Position numbers and translations under genes: made by a program
Shown: positions 15,591 through 24,843 of the stretch, in pieces
Layout: every line of letters starts with the position of its first letter
Numbering within the stretch: the stretch's first letter is position 1
Source: Halorubrum salipaludis
Lineage (GTDB): Archaea > Halobacteriota > Halobacteria > Halobacteriales > Haloferacaceae
Assembly: GCF_002286985.1 (NCBI RefSeq)
Contig: NZ_NSKC01000005.1
Coordinates: 124,001-188,000 of the forward strand
Direction of reading: 5' to 3'
DNA length: 64,000 bases
The notes under the pieces: model-generated
What the model saw: only the letters and a program-made list of their open reading frames with translations
What the model was told of the DNA's origin: nothing
Databases searched by the model: none

Positions 15591-17573
15591 TCACTCCTCG
15601 GCGGTGCGCCCGCGATCGGCGAGCCGCCGGGCGGCGTCGCTCAGGCCGCCGGCGTCGTCCCCGGTCTCCTCGGTGTCCGCCTCTTCCCGGTCCTCGCTGT
15701 CCTCGTGTTCCGCCTCGTCTCCGTCTGTCGGAGTGTCCGCATCGCCGAGCTCGATCCCCGCCGAGCCGCCGCCGGCGACGTCTTCCGGGTCGGCGTCCGG
15801 GGGATAGCTCCGCTCGGCCGGGGGGACGAAGGCGGTCTCGACCGCGCGGACGACCTCGCGGACGCTCTCCTCGTCGAGCCGGTCGGCGTACGCCTCGCGG
15901 ATCAGGTCGGGGACGGCGTAGGCGTAGTGCCCCCGGCCCGCGTGGCGGATGAGCCCCGCACGCCGGATCGGTCGGTGTCGGCTGTACGCGTGCCCGGAGT
16001 CGCCGTCGCCGCCGGCGTCGATGTGGGCGGCGACGGGGTCGCTGACGCCCTCTCGGCGGTAGTGTCGCAGCATCCCCTGCGAGAGATCCGGGAGCGTCTC
16101 GATCCGGCTCCGGAGCTCCTCGATGACCGCCTCGCGGGTGCCGAGCTCGACCGCGTCGTCGAACCGGAGCGCGCTCTCGGCCACGTCGGCGCGCGTGACC
16201 GGGTCGACGTCGTCGACGTCGGCGGCGGGAGCGTCGCCGGTTCCGGAATCGACGTCCGACGTGTCGGCGCGGGTGTCCTCGGCGGTGCCGGTCGCAGCGT
16301 CGCTCTCCGCGTCGGCGACGTCGAGGTCGGCTGCCGGGTTCCCGTCGGCCGCCGGGTTCCCGCCGTCCGCGGCCTCGCCGTCCGCGGTCCCGCCGTCGCC
16401 CTCGGTCGCGGCGACCGCCTCGTCGTACGACTTGAGGACGGACTGGCCGCCGTCCTCGTCCTCGTCGCTTCCGGGATAGCCGCCGCCGGGCGCGGTCCCC
16501 CCGCCGCCGCGGTACGGCGCCTCGGCCTTCCCGAGGAGCGCCTGCGCGAACTGGTCGGCCATGTTGCTCAGGTCGCGCGCCTCCTCTAACTCGCGTTCGA
16601 GCTCCTGGATGCGCCGGTCCTTCTTGTCGAGCTCCTGGCGGAGGTCGGCGATCTCGGACTCGCGGCGCTCCTTCTCGTCGGAGATCGACTGAAGCTCCCC
16701 CACGAGGTCGCTGGAGACCGACTTCAGCTCGGGGCGCTCGAAGTCGTCGAGCCCGGGGGTCGCCCCCGCGTCGAACGTCTCCTTGCGGTGGAACTGGATC
16801 CGGCGGATCGACTCGTCCCAGTCGGTCATCAGGAAGGCCTCACCGTCGCCCAGATCCTCCACCGCGCTCGCGTACTTCGAGCCGAGGATCCGGCCCACGA
16901 CCTTCGTGTCGTTGTCCCAGGTGAGCCGGTGCCAGCAGAGCCAGTCGCACTGGGTGATGAAGTCCTTCTTCACGTCGGCCGGGCGCTGGCTGATCCCGAC
17001 GATGCCGAGGCCGTGTTTCCGGCCGCGCTTTCCGACCTTGATCAGCATCTTGCCCGTCTCGTCCATCCCGCCGCCCTCGGGGATGTACTCGTGGCACTCC
17101 TCGACGACGAGCAGGAAGGGCTTCTTGAGGCGCTTCTCCTTGGCGAACAGCTGTTTGACGACCTCTAAGAGGAGCTCGTTGGCCGTCTCTTCTTCGAGGT
17201 AGCCCGAGACGTCGAGGATGATCGGGACGTTCTGCTCCAAGGCGAGGGTCGCGATCTTCTCAGCGTGTTCCGGCGAGACGACGATGTCGCACTCGTCGTC
17301 GGCGCCGGCGTGGAGAATCTCGTACTCTTCTTTTAAGCCGTAATACTCTCCGTCCGTGTCGACGATGAGCACCGGAAACCCGTTATCGAGGAGATTCTCG
17401 ATCACGACGCTCGCGGTGTTGCTCTTCCCGGACCCGCTTTTTCCCGTTATGAAGGATCGGCCGGTGAGCACGTCGACGACCGGAAGCTCCACCGGCGAGC
17501 CCGGTTCCGCCGTCGCGTCGCCGCCGATCCCCTCGCTGACGTCCGCGACGTGGATCGTCTCCTCCTCGCTCAT
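15591..17573 (-). CDS. HerA/FtsK-superfamily ATPase (DUF87)
   Basis: This 660-residue P-loop ATPase has Walker A GKSGSGKSNT near residue 42, Walker B LLVVEECHEYIP (with the downstream Glu/His typical of HerA-like proteins), sensor region GIVGISQRP, and a coiled coil at about 300-345. A long Asp/Gly/Ala-rich disordered segment with short repeats (GNPAAD twice) follows, then a globular C-terminal domain (SQGMLRHYRREG..RHRPIRRAGLIRHAG). Relatives act as DNA translocases or conjugation-type motors. No NurA partner is adjacent. The start at 17573 has GTTTATGG 28 nt upstream, suggesting a leaderless transcript. Confidence 0.85.
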   Translation of the reverse strand: MSEEETIHVADVSEGIGGDATAEPGSPVELPVVDVLTGRSFITGKSGSGKSNTASVVIENLLDNGFPVLIVDTDGEYYGLKEEYEILHAGADDECDIVVSPEHAEKIATLALEQNVPIILDVSGYLEEETANELLLEVVKQLFAKEKRLKKPFLLVVEECHEYIPEGGGMDETGKMLIKVGKRGRKHGLGIVGISQRPADVKKDFITQCDWLCWHRLTWDNDTKVVGRILGSKYASAVEDLGDGEAFLMTDWDESIRRIQFHRKETFDAGATPGLDDFERPELKSVSSDLVGELQSISDEKERRESEIADLRQELDKKDRRIQELERELEEARDLSNMADQFAQALLGKAEAPYRGGGGTAPGGGYPGSDEDEDGGQSVLKSYDEAVAATEGDGGTADGEAADGGNPAADGNPAADLDVADAESDAATGTAEDTRADTSDVDSGTGDAPAADVDDVDPVTRADVAESALRFDDAVELGTREAVIEELRSRIETLPDLSQGMLRHYRREGVSDPVAAHIDAGGDGDSGHAYSRHRPIRRAGLIRHAGRGHYAYAVPDLIREAYADRLDEESVREVVRAVETAFVPPAERSYPPDADPEDVAGGGSAGIELGDADTPTDGDEAEHEDSEDREEADTEETGDDAGGLSDAARRLADRGRTAEE

Positions 17574-17755
17574 ACTCGTGAGAGGTGGCGCCCACCCCAT
17601 AAACCATCGGCTCGGTCGACGGTCCGAGTCGGAACGGGTGAAGCGAACCGACGGGTACCTCTCCGAGAAGTAGACGAACCGCTACCGACGACTGGACCAA
17701 GAACACCGACGACGCCCTCCCCAACGCAGTTATCGGCGCGCTCACAGCGGTTCAC

Positions 17756-18000
17756 TTATAAACTGCTGACTGACACGCACCACTCCGAATCCCCAGCAGC
17801 GAGAATCGAAGATTCTCTGGAAGCCGGCGCTATGCGCCGGCGACTGGCCCTTCGAGTTCCGCCCCGCACGGCACCGCACCTCACACCTCCCCAGCCTCGT
17901 CGGTCGCCTCCGCTTCGCTCCGGCGACCGACTCCCTCGTACGGGCGGTTCGCGCCCCGCCGGGCGCTCACCGGCGCACGCCACCGCACGGCCACTTATAA
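17756..18000. repeat. Dispersed intergenic repeat block 2 (TTATAA-flanked)
   Basis: The block is bounded by TTATAA at 17756-17761 and 17995-18000. The core at 17842-17938 matches block 1: CTGGCCCTTCGAGTTCC, then ACCTCCCCAGCCTCGTCGG, hairpin, CTCCCTCG. The hairpin stem here is GTCGGTCGCC/GGCGACCGAC. It differs in sequence from block 1 (GTCGGCCGGC/GCCGGCCGAC), yet pairing is preserved. An extra hairpin GCCGGCGC/GCGCCGGC lies at about 17823-17841. No coding region is evident in 17574-18027 apart from the herA-like promoter. Confidence 0.85.
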
Positions 18001-18027
18001 ATAGTCCACCGCAATCGACGATCCCGT

Positions 18028-19650
18028 TTAGTGCTCGCCGCCGGTCCCGCGCCGGTCGGAGTCCAAGTCGATGTCGAGCTCGTCGAGCAGTTCCTCGGCC
18101 TCCTCGCGCTTCTCCTGGTGGTCTTCGAGGAACTCGCGCATCAGCTCGGCCGCCTGCTCCTTGCAGCCGCCACAGAGGCGCTCGCCGTTGACGCACTCGG
18201 AGTAGACGGTCTTCGTCAGCTCGTCGTCGTCGCCCGCGAGCAGGTAGGCGTACAGCTCGTAGACGGGACACTCGTCGGCCTCGCCGCCCAGTTCGCGCTG
18301 CTTTTCGGCGGTGTCGCGGCCGCCGGTCGTCGCCGCCCGGACCTTGTCGTAGCCGTCCTCGGGGTCGTCGAGCAGGGAGATGTGGCTCGCCGGGACCGAC
18401 GAGGACATCTTCCCGCCGGTGAGCCCGGTCATGAAGCGGTGGTAGATCGAGGAGGGCTGGCGGAAGCCGAACCCGTCGTGGTCGATCTCGACCTCGCGGG
18501 CGACCGACTCGGCCTCGCCGCGGGTGAGGTCGAAGGCGTCGACGTGGCCCTCGAATACGCGCTTCTCGCCGTCGACCGCCTCGATCAGCGCCTCGAACGC
18601 CTCGTCGGTTGCGTTGCGGTCGAAGAAGCGCACGCGGGGCCGGAGCGGTTCCTTCCCGCCGGCCTCGAGCTTGTCGAGGGCGCCGGACTTGGCCTCGGCG
18701 ACCGCCTCGGGCGGCTCGTAGTCGGCGAGCCAGTCGGCGGCGTCCTCGCAGCGCACGTCGGTCTCGGCGTCGTCGACCGCGCCGTCGCCGTCGGGGTCCG
18801 CGAGCGCGTCGTAGGCGGCCCGCACGAGCTGCCGCTCGTCGTCGTCGAGCTCGAAGGAGGCGAACGCCTCGGTCACCTTGAAGTAGCGCACGCGGGTCGC
18901 CAGGTCGCGGGTGAGCCGGACGTGGGGGTCCTGGTCCGGCCCGACGGGAATGACGGTGGGCTTCGGCTCGTCGACCAGCTGCGGGTAGAGGATGTCCGCG
19001 GTCTGAGTGATCACGCTCTGCATGTGCGAGATGTTGGTCTCGCCGTCGAAGCCGTAGATCGCCTCAAACTCCGAGAAGTTCGCCTTCGAGCCGAGCTCGA
19101 AGCCGAGGTCCTGTACCTCGCGGTTGTCGGACTGGCGGTAGATCTCCCCCTCCTCGGCGTCGAAGCCGAGCGCGAGGAGCGAGAGGAGGTAGTTGCGGGC
19201 GTGCTCGTCGATTTCGTCCCACGACATCCCGCGCGCGGAGTGGGCCTCCAGGTCGGCGATCAGCCCGAAGGCGTCGCCGCCCTGCTGTTGATGCCAGATG
19301 ATCTCGTCGAACACGAGCTTGTGGCCGATGTGGGGGTCGCCGGTGGGCATGAACCCGGAGAGCGCGGCGAACGGCTCGTCGTTGGCCATCGCCTCGGCGA
19401 CGGCGTCGTACTCGCGGTGCCCGAAGATGACGCCGCGGCGCATCAGGTAGTGGGGGTCGACCACGTCGTCGGCGACCTCGTCGAACGCCTCGATGCCGAA
19501 CTCCTCGAAGAGGTCCGCGTAGTCGCCGACCGACGCCGACCCCCAGGGGTCGAGCGCGACGTCCTCGGTCGGTTCCGCGCGCTCGGTCCCGCCGTCGGCC
19601 CGGGGGTCGCCCGCCGTCGGCGCCTCCCCGTCGGGGGTGTCCTCGTCCAT
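18028..19650 (-). CDS. trpS: Tryptophanyl-tRNA synthetase
   Basis: This 540-residue class I aminoacyl-tRNA synthetase charges tRNA-Trp. The HIGH-type motif is PTGDPHIGHK, and the KMSKS motif appears as GGKMSSSVPAS. It carries the archaeal/eukaryal-type N-terminal acidic extension (about 60 residues) and a cysteine motif near the C-terminus (ECVNGERLCGGCKEQ). It is longer than bacterial TrpRS, as usual in haloarchaea. The ATG at 19650 is chosen because upstream sequence lacks acidic coding character. Repeat block 2 lies just downstream. Confidence 0.95.
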   Translation of the reverse strand: MDEDTPDGEAPTAGDPRADGGTERAEPTEDVALDPWGSASVGDYADLFEEFGIEAFDEVADDVVDPHYLMRRGVIFGHREYDAVAEAMANDEPFAALSGFMPTGDPHIGHKLVFDEIIWHQQQGGDAFGLIADLEAHSARGMSWDEIDEHARNYLLSLLALGFDAEEGEIYRQSDNREVQDLGFELGSKANFSEFEAIYGFDGETNISHMQSVITQTADILYPQLVDEPKPTVIPVGPDQDPHVRLTRDLATRVRYFKVTEAFASFELDDDERQLVRAAYDALADPDGDGAVDDAETDVRCEDAADWLADYEPPEAVAEAKSGALDKLEAGGKEPLRPRVRFFDRNATDEAFEALIEAVDGEKRVFEGHVDAFDLTRGEAESVAREVEIDHDGFGFRQPSSIYHRFMTGLTGGKMSSSVPASHISLLDDPEDGYDKVRAATTGGRDTAEKQRELGGEADECPVYELYAYLLAGDDDELTKTVYSECVNGERLCGGCKEQAAELMREFLEDHQEKREEAEELLDELDIDLDSDRRGTGGEH

Positions 19651-19818
19651 ACGTCCCTTCCAGTCGGTCGACGCAAAAACCGTTCGCTTGCGCGGGAGCG
19701 GTTGGCACGCCCTCGGACGGGGGACGGCGGGGGAGCCCGTCCCCCCGCGTTCCTCCGCGTTCCCAGCGGGCGACCGAGCGGGCGTACCGTTATTTGCCGC
19801 CGGATCGAACGGGGACCT

Positions 19819-20244
19819 ATGTACGACGACCTGCTGGTGCCGACCGACGGGAGCGAGGCGGTCGACCGCGCGCTCGATCACGCGGTCCGGCTGGCGACCG
19901 ACCACGACGCGACGATCCACGCGCTGTACGTCGTCGACCGGCGCATCGCCACCGCGAGCTCGGGCGAACTGCACGACGAGGTCGTCGCCGACCTCGAGTC
20001 GCAGGGCGAGGCGGCGGTCGCCGCGGTCGCCGACCGCGCCGAGGAGGCCGGCGTCGACGTCGAGACCCGCGTCGTGTCGGGGACGCCGGACACGGAGATC
20101 GTCGACTACGCCGACGAGCACGGGATCGACGTGATCGTGATGAGCCCGGAGGGGAAGTCGCCGCGCGAGCGGATCCGGTCGCTCGGCAGCGTCTCCGACC
20201 GCGTGGCCGACGACGCGAACGTCCCGGTGTTCCTGATCAAGTAG
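19819..20244 (+). CDS. Universal stress protein (UspA family)
   Basis: This single-domain UspA protein has 141 residues. It begins MYDDLLVPTDGSEAVDRALDHA, with the conserved Asp of the nucleotide-binding fold, and ends VPVFLIK. The usual ATP motif G-x2-G-x9-G-[S/T] is incomplete: SPEGKSPRERIRSLGSV has the first and last glycines but not the second. Nucleotide binding is therefore uncertain. It is divergent from trpS by about 170 bp. Its role is presumably in stress physiology, by family only. Confidence 0.88.
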   Translation: MYDDLLVPTDGSEAVDRALDHAVRLATDHDATIHALYVVDRRIATASSGELHDEVVADLESQGEAAVAAVADRAEEAGVDVETRVVSGTPDTEIVDYADEHGIDVIVMSPEGKSPRERIRSLGSVSDRVADDANVPVFLIK

Positions 20245-20273
20245 CGGGGCCCGCGCCGGCGCCCTCGCCCGAT

Positions 20274-21839
20274 CTACTCCGCGAGATCCGCCGCGGAGTC
20301 GGCGATCTCGTCGACGCGCTCGCGCTGCCGGTCGGTCGCGGCGGCGATCTCGCTCGCGCTCTCGGCGACCGTCTCCGCCGAGTCCGCCGACTCGTCGACC
20401 ATGGCGGCCACCTCCTCGACGGAGGTCGCCTGCGAGTCCATCGCGTCGGACACCTCCGCGACCCCGTCTGAGGCGTCCGCCACCGCGCTCTCGATCGCCG
20501 CCAACCGCTCGACGGCCTCGTCGACCTGTCCCGTGCCCGCCGTGACGCGGTCGGCGACCCGCTCGAGCTCGTCGAGCGTCGACTCCCCGCTGTCGGCCAC
20601 CTCCTCGACCGTGTCCTCGATGTCTGCGGCGTGGTCGCTGGCGTCCTGGGCGAGCGACTTCACCTCGTCGGCGACGACCGCGAAGCCGGAGCCGGCCTCC
20701 CCGGCGCGGGCGGCCTCGATAGAGGCGTTCAACGCGAGTAGGTTCGTCTGTTCGGCCACGTCGCCGATCACGTCGGCGACGCCCCTGATCTCGTCGACGC
20801 GCTCCTGGAGGTCGGCCATCTCCTCGCGGACGGCCTCGGTGGCCTCTCGGATCTCCGCCATCGTCTCCGCGGCGTCGTCCGCGACCTCGACGCCCCCGGC
20901 CGCCAGATCCGCGGCGTCGTCGCTCGTCGCGGCCACCTCGTCGGCGGTGGCGGCGACCTCCTCGACGGTCGCGGTCATCTCGTTGGCCTCCCGGGAGAGG
21001 TCGTCCATCCGCTCGGACTGCCGCCCGGCGAGGTCGTCGATCCGGTCGCTCTCCTCGGCGACCGCCGCCGTGGTCTCGCGGAGGGCCGCCGCCGGATCGC
21101 CGATCCGCTCGGCGACTCGACGCGAGAGCTCCCGCTGGCGGCGGGCCTCGCGTTCCGCCTCCGCGGCGTACGAGTCGACGTAGGTGTCGATCGCGAGCTG
21201 TTGGTCGAGGAGGAACGCCTTGAGCACCGACAGCGCCTCGGCGCGGAACTGCTCGACCGCCTCCGCAGCGTCGGCGGTCGCGGAGCGCTCGGCGGTCGCA
21301 GCGCCCCCGTCGATCGGTCCGCCCGCTGCCGGCGATCCGAACCCGTCTCCGTCACCGTTCTGGTCGAGCGCCCGTTCCGCCAACACGTCGAAAATTCCCT
21401 CGTAGTACACCGCGTACTGCCCGAGGTACGCGTCGGGGCCGAGGCCGAGCAGGTCGTGGAGCCGGCCAACGCGCGCCCGGTCGGCGAAGTACTCCCGGCC
21501 GTAGTCGCCGCCGACCAGGTCGGTGAGATACCGCTGCTGGCCGGCGACGAGCGCCGGCATCGGGAGGGAGGACCGGTCGAGCACCGCCCGGACCTCCGGA
21601 TCGGAGTCGATGTGATCGTAGAAGTCGTCGACGATGTCGTCCGTGACCGGGTCGACGTCGTCCGCGATCGCGGAGAGCCGCGCGGCGTCCCGTTCGTCGA
21701 ACCGGGTGTACCGTTTCCGGCGTTCGATCTCGGCGTCGTCGATCCCGAGGTTGTCCAACAGCTCGTCGCCGTCGACCGTCGCTCGGATGTCGTCGTCGAC
21801 GCCGCGCTCGCGGTCTCGATGAGTCCCTTGGCTGCTCAT
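20274..21839 (-). CDS. Globin-coupled aerotaxis transducer (HemAT type)
   Basis: This soluble 521-residue transducer has an N-terminal protoglobin sensor domain (about residues 40-190, with [38 protein letters not shown]). Its heme would bind oxygen. The C-terminal methyl-accepting domain has the hairpin tip [23 protein letters not shown]. There are no transmembrane segments, as in HemAT. It signals to CheA/CheW, not encoded here. The GATAATC box and TATA element upstream are described separately. Confidence 0.92.
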   Translation of the reverse strand: MSSQGTHRDRERGVDDDIRATVDGDELLDNLGIDDAEIERRKRYTRFDERDAARLSAIADDVDPVTDDIVDDFYDHIDSDPEVRAVLDRSSLPMPALVAGQQRYLTDLVGGDYGREYFADRARVGRLHDLLGLGPDAYLGQYAVYYEGIFDVLAERALDQNGDGDGFGSPAAGGPIDGGAATAERSATADAAEAVEQFRAEALSVLKAFLLDQQLAIDTYVDSYAAEAEREARRQRELSRRVAERIGDPAAALRETTAAVAEESDRIDDLAGRQSERMDDLSREANEMTATVEEVAATADEVAATSDDAADLAAGGVEVADDAAETMAEIREATEAVREEMADLQERVDEIRGVADVIGDVAEQTNLLALNASIEAARAGEAGSGFAVVADEVKSLAQDASDHAADIEDTVEEVADSGESTLDELERVADRVTAGTGQVDEAVERLAAIESAVADASDGVAEVSDAMDSQATSVEEVAAMVDESADSAETVAESASEIAAATDRQRERVDEIADSAADLAE

Positions 21840-21860
21840 ATCAGAGGTATCCGGATCCGG

Positions 21861-21886
21861 TTTATGAGTCCTCTCTCCCGATTATC
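21861..21886 (-). promoter_or_regulatory. Promoter with GATAATC box before the HemAT-type gene
   Basis: On the minus strand the order is GATAATC (21886-21880), a 12-nt gap, a TATA-like TCATAAA (21867-21861), and the ATG 22 nt later. The transcript is probably leaderless. The same GATAATC word stands 11 nt before the TATA of the other transducer gene (44450-44475), which suggests a shared regulator. Confidence 0.5.
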
Positions 21887-22014
21887 AGGTCGAACATTTT
21901 TCCGGTACTGCGCCGCCCCGGCCCCGATCAGGACGCGCCACCGACAGCTCGGGCACGGACGAACGGGGCCTAGGTCCGACCGAGTTAGGTGACTGGGAGC
22001 ACGGACACACGAGC

Positions 22015-22854
22015 ATGGAACTCACCGTCCTCGGGTCCGGCAGCGCCATGCCGGTCCCGGACCGCGCGCAGGCCGGCTACCTCCTCGACGACGGCGACCG
22101 CTCCCTCCTCGTCGACTGCGGCAGCGGCGTCCTCCAGCGACTCGCGGGCACCGACACCGGCTACGAGGGGGTCTCGACCGTCCTCTTAACCCACCACCAC
22201 CTCGATCACGTCGCGGCGCTGCTCCCGCTGATAAAGGCCCGGTGGCTCGCCGGCGAGGAGCACTTGGAAGTCGTCGGCCCCGCGGGGACCAAGTCGCTCC
22301 TCGACGGACTCCTCGACGTCCACGAGTACCTCGACGGACGGATCGACCTGGCGGTCCGCGAGGTGTCGGCGTCGCGCCCCTTCGCGGCGGCCGGGTTCGA
22401 CGTGACCGCCCGCGAGACGCGCCACTCGATGGCGGGGTTCGCCTATCGGTTCTCGCCGCCGAGCGCCGACGTCGACCCGGCGGACGGACCGCTCACGCTC
22501 TCGGGGGACACGGAGGCGTTCGCGGGCATGGCGTCGTTCGCGGACGGGAGCGATCTGTTGGTCCACGACTGCTCGTTCCCGGACGGGACCGACGTGTCGA
22601 ACCACCCGAACCCCACGGAGCTCGGCGAGTCGCTCGCCGGCGTCGACGTCGACACGCTACTGCTCTCGCACCTGTATCCGCACACGGGAGGTCGCGAGCA
22701 CGAGATGGCGCGAAGCGTCCGGGACGCCGGCTTCGACGGGGACGTCGAGGTCGCCAGCGACGGGCTCCGGATCGCGATCGCCGAACGGTCCGAGCCCACG
22801 GGCGAGAGATCGACCGCCGATACGGACCACGCGAACGCGAGAGACGAAACGTAA
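22015..22854 (+). CDS. Metallo-beta-lactamase-fold hydrolase (RNase Z-like)
   Basis: This 279-residue enzyme has the zinc motif [12 protein letters not shown] (HxHxDH), preceded by the opening [23 protein letters not shown], which is characteristic of the RNase Z/ElaC-like branch. Further metal ligands are visible as [14 protein letters not shown] and HLYPH. It may process tRNA 3' ends or hydrolyse another phosphoester/ester; the branch includes both. It lies just upstream of moaA on the same strand with a 68-bp gap that contains a TTATTTAAG-like promoter. Confidence 0.85.
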   Translation: MELTVLGSGSAMPVPDRAQAGYLLDDGDRSLLVDCGSGVLQRLAGTDTGYEGVSTVLLTHHHLDHVAALLPLIKARWLAGEEHLEVVGPAGTKSLLDGLLDVHEYLDGRIDLAVREVSASRPFAAAGFDVTARETRHSMAGFAYRFSPPSADVDPADGPLTLSGDTEAFAGMASFADGSDLLVHDCSFPDGTDVSNHPNPTELGESLAGVDVDTLLLSHLYPHTGGREHEMARSVRDAGFDGDVEVASDGLRIAIAERSEPTGERSTADTDHANARDET

Positions 22855-22922
22855 CCGTACCACGTTACACTGACCCACGATCCACCCGGTTATTTAAGCG
22901 AACGCGGCGGTTCCGTTCGGAC

Positions 22923-23927
22923 ATGACCGGCCCACTCGCGGACGACTTCGGACGGGAGGTGACGGGGGTTCGGATCTCGCTCACCGACCGGTGTAACTTC
23001 GACTGCGTCTACTGTCACAACGAGGGGTTAGGCGACACGCGGGGGCCGATGGAGCCGAGCGACGACGAGATGACCGCCGACGACGTGGTCCGCTTCCTGG
23101 AGGTCGTCGAGGGGTACGGCGTCGACTCGGTGAAGTTCACGGGCGGCGAGCCGATGCTCCGGCAGGACCTCGAGGAGATCGTCGAGCGCACGCCCGACTC
23201 GATGGAGGTGTCGCTGACGACCAACGGCACCTTCCTCCCCGGCCGCGCCGCGGACCTGAAGGCGGCCGGCCTCGACCGCGTGAACGTCTCGCAGGACGCG
23301 CTCGACCCTGACGACTTCGCGGAGGTCACCAAGTCGGGCGCCTACGAGAAGGTGTTAGAGGGCGTCAAAGCCGCCGTCGACGCCGGGCTCGACCCCGTCA
23401 AGCTCAACATGGTCGTGTTCACGCACACCGCGGGCTACGTCGAGGAGATGGTCGAGCACGTCGCCGACAACGAGGGGCTCCAGCTCCAGCTCATCCAGTA
23501 CATGCCAGAGCTCACCGGGAAGCCGGAGTGGAACATCGACATCCAGCGCGTCCACGACTGGCTCGCGGAGCAGGCCGACCGCGTCGAGCGCCGCGAGATG
23601 CACGACCGCAAGCGCTACTTCGTCGGCGAGGACAGCGACGACGACACCGGCGGCATGGTCGAGATCGTCGACCCCGTCGAGAACGAGGACTTCTGTGCGA
23701 ACTGCGGGCGCGTCCGCGTCACCCACGAGGGGTACTTAAAAGGGTGTCTCAACCGCAACGACGACCTCCGGTCGATGGGCGAGATGACCCGTGACGAAAT
23801 CGCGGAGACGTTCGAGGAAGTGGTCGCCAATCGGGTCCCGTACTACGGCGAGTACCTGGTCGAGAACGACGACGGCGAGTACGAGATCAACGAGGAGTAC
23901 CTCGGGACGCCGAGCGTGGCGGACTGA
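22923..23927 (+). CDS. moaA: GTP 3',8-cyclase, molybdenum cofactor synthesis
   Basis: This 334-residue radical-SAM enzyme converts GTP to the first molybdopterin precursor. The N-terminal cluster motif is CNFDCVYC (CxxxCxxC), and the second C-terminal cluster uses [28 protein letters not shown] and QLIQYMPE are further family hallmarks. The C-terminal GG tail of bacterial MoaA is absent (the protein ends TPSVAD). No MoaC or MoaB gene is adjacent. The promoter (TTATTTAAG) lies about 27 nt before the ATG. Confidence 0.93.
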   Translation: MTGPLADDFGREVTGVRISLTDRCNFDCVYCHNEGLGDTRGPMEPSDDEMTADDVVRFLEVVEGYGVDSVKFTGGEPMLRQDLEEIVERTPDSMEVSLTTNGTFLPGRAADLKAAGLDRVNVSQDALDPDDFAEVTKSGAYEKVLEGVKAAVDAGLDPVKLNMVVFTHTAGYVEEMVEHVADNEGLQLQLIQYMPELTGKPEWNIDIQRVHDWLAEQADRVERREMHDRKRYFVGEDSDDDTGGMVEIVDPVENEDFCANCGRVRVTHEGYLKGCLNRNDDLRSMGEMTRDEIAETFEEVVANRVPYYGEYLVENDDGEYEINEEYLGTPSVAD

Positions 23928-23960
23928 GGCGGGCCTATAAACCGATCTCGGAGCGCCTTC

Positions 23961-24512
23961 TCAACCGGACCCGGTTACGAGCGTCTCCCTGAACGACTCT
24001 GCGGACGCCTCGCTTTCGAACGTCATCCGGAACGCCCCGTCCCACTCGCCGTCGACGATGGAGCGCGCCAGCGGCTGTGCGACGCCGAACCGGTTCAGTT
24101 TCTCGCCGTCGGCGATCACCGCGATCTCGGCGTCCTCGTACCGCTCGCCGAGGTCGGCCGCGACCGCCGTCTCGGTGGCCGCCTCGACCCCCTCGTCGGT
24201 CAGTCGAAGGGCGAGGTAGGGCATCCCGTTTTGACCCGTCTCCACCGGCCCGACCGTCTCGACGTGCCGGCTCTCGAAGAGCGTCCGCGTCTCGTCGACC
24301 GTGAGCGTGACCCGAAGGGAAGCGTCGTCCGCCACCGGGTCGCCGGCCGGTTCCGAGCCGGACTCGGACTCCGTCGGTCCCGACTCGCCGGCGCCACCGT
24401 CGACGGCGTCACCCGAGACGAGATCGTCGGGGAGGGCGCCGGTACAGCCGGCGACCGCGACCGCGCCGGCGACGCCGCAAAGGCCGAGATAGCCGCGTCT
24501 GGAGGGCTGCAT
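23961..24512 (-). CDS. Tat lipoprotein, SecD-like extracytoplasmic fold possible
   Basis: This 183-residue protein starts MQPSRRGYLGLCGVAGAVAVAGC, with a twin-Arg signal and a lipobox. After a Ser/Gly/Glu linker, the domain LRVTLTVDETRTLFESRHVETVGP..PYLALRLTDEGVEAATE resembles the P1 head segment of SecD (residue change DETRTLF..LTDEG..). If so, it is a stand-alone extracellular relative and not a translocase. The resemblance is by eye only. The start is fixed by the signal. It is convergent with moaA. Confidence 0.65.
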   Translation of the reverse strand: MQPSRRGYLGLCGVAGAVAVAGCTGALPDDLVSGDAVDGGAGESGPTESESGSEPAGDPVADDASLRVTLTVDETRTLFESRHVETVGPVETGQNGMPYLALRLTDEGVEAATETAVAADLGERYEDAEIAVIADGEKLNRFGVAQPLARSIVDGEWDGAFRMTFESEASAESFRETLVTGSG

Positions 24513-24579
24513 ACGGCGAGCCAGTCGCGGAACGATGAAATGCTTTGTGACGAACACCGCCGACCGCACGACGAACGAA

Positions 24580-24693
24580 CGGGCACGGTGGGATTCGAAC
24601 CAAAATCAGACGTGCTCGCTCGCTTCGCTCACTGCGCGCGACTGATAGGGTTCGAATCTCTGTACCGCTACTGCTCGCTTTGCTCGCAGATAA
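24580..24693 (-). repeat. tRNA-associated cassette behind tRNA-Arg with 3'-end duplication
   Basis: The string at 24580-24601 (CGGGCACGGTGGGATTCGAAC plus C) repeats the last 22 nt of the tRNA-Arg gene (24694-24715) with one mismatch, 114 bp apart. Between them is an inverted T-arm remnant GGGTTCGAATCTC (24648-24660) and the interior string GACGTGCTCGC..GCGCGCGACT (24609-24642) shared with the tRNA-Leu cassette. A small hairpin, CTGCTCGCTTTGCTCGCAG, sits beside the tRNA. The layout is that of an attL/attR-like scar left by an element that used the tRNA 3' end. Confidence 0.75.
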
Positions 24694-24768
24694 CGGGCAC
24701 AGTGGGATTCGAACCCACGACCGTCGGATTAGAAGTCCGACGCTCTATCCGGGCTGAGCTATGTGCCC
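24694..24768 (-). tRNA. tRNA-Arg (anticodon UCU)
   Basis: Read on the minus strand, it has acceptor GGGCACA pairing TGTGCCC with discriminator G, D-arm TAGCTCAGCCCGGATAGA, anticodon loop CTTCTAA giving UCU, and T-arm GTGGGTTCGAATCCCAC. The gene is 75 nt, short-variable-loop class I. No CCA is encoded. Its 3' end is duplicated 114 bp downstream. Confidence 0.96.
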
Positions 24769-24843
24769 TCATTTGCTTCTACTCTGCCGGGTCTAAAAAA
24801 CGCCCGCGGTTCGCGTCGGGGAGTCGTCCCGAGTCGACCGCGT

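Noticed and set aside
15591-17573. HerA-NurA DNA-repair or phage-defence pair
   Set aside because: The ATPase is HerA-like, but no NurA, Mre11/Rad50 or Sir2-type partner lies beside it, so a defence system is not supported.
18031-19800. Large plus-strand frame running through trpS into uspA
   Set aside because: Only the last 141 codons (from 19819) encode a recognisable protein, UspA. The rest is antisense to TrpRS.
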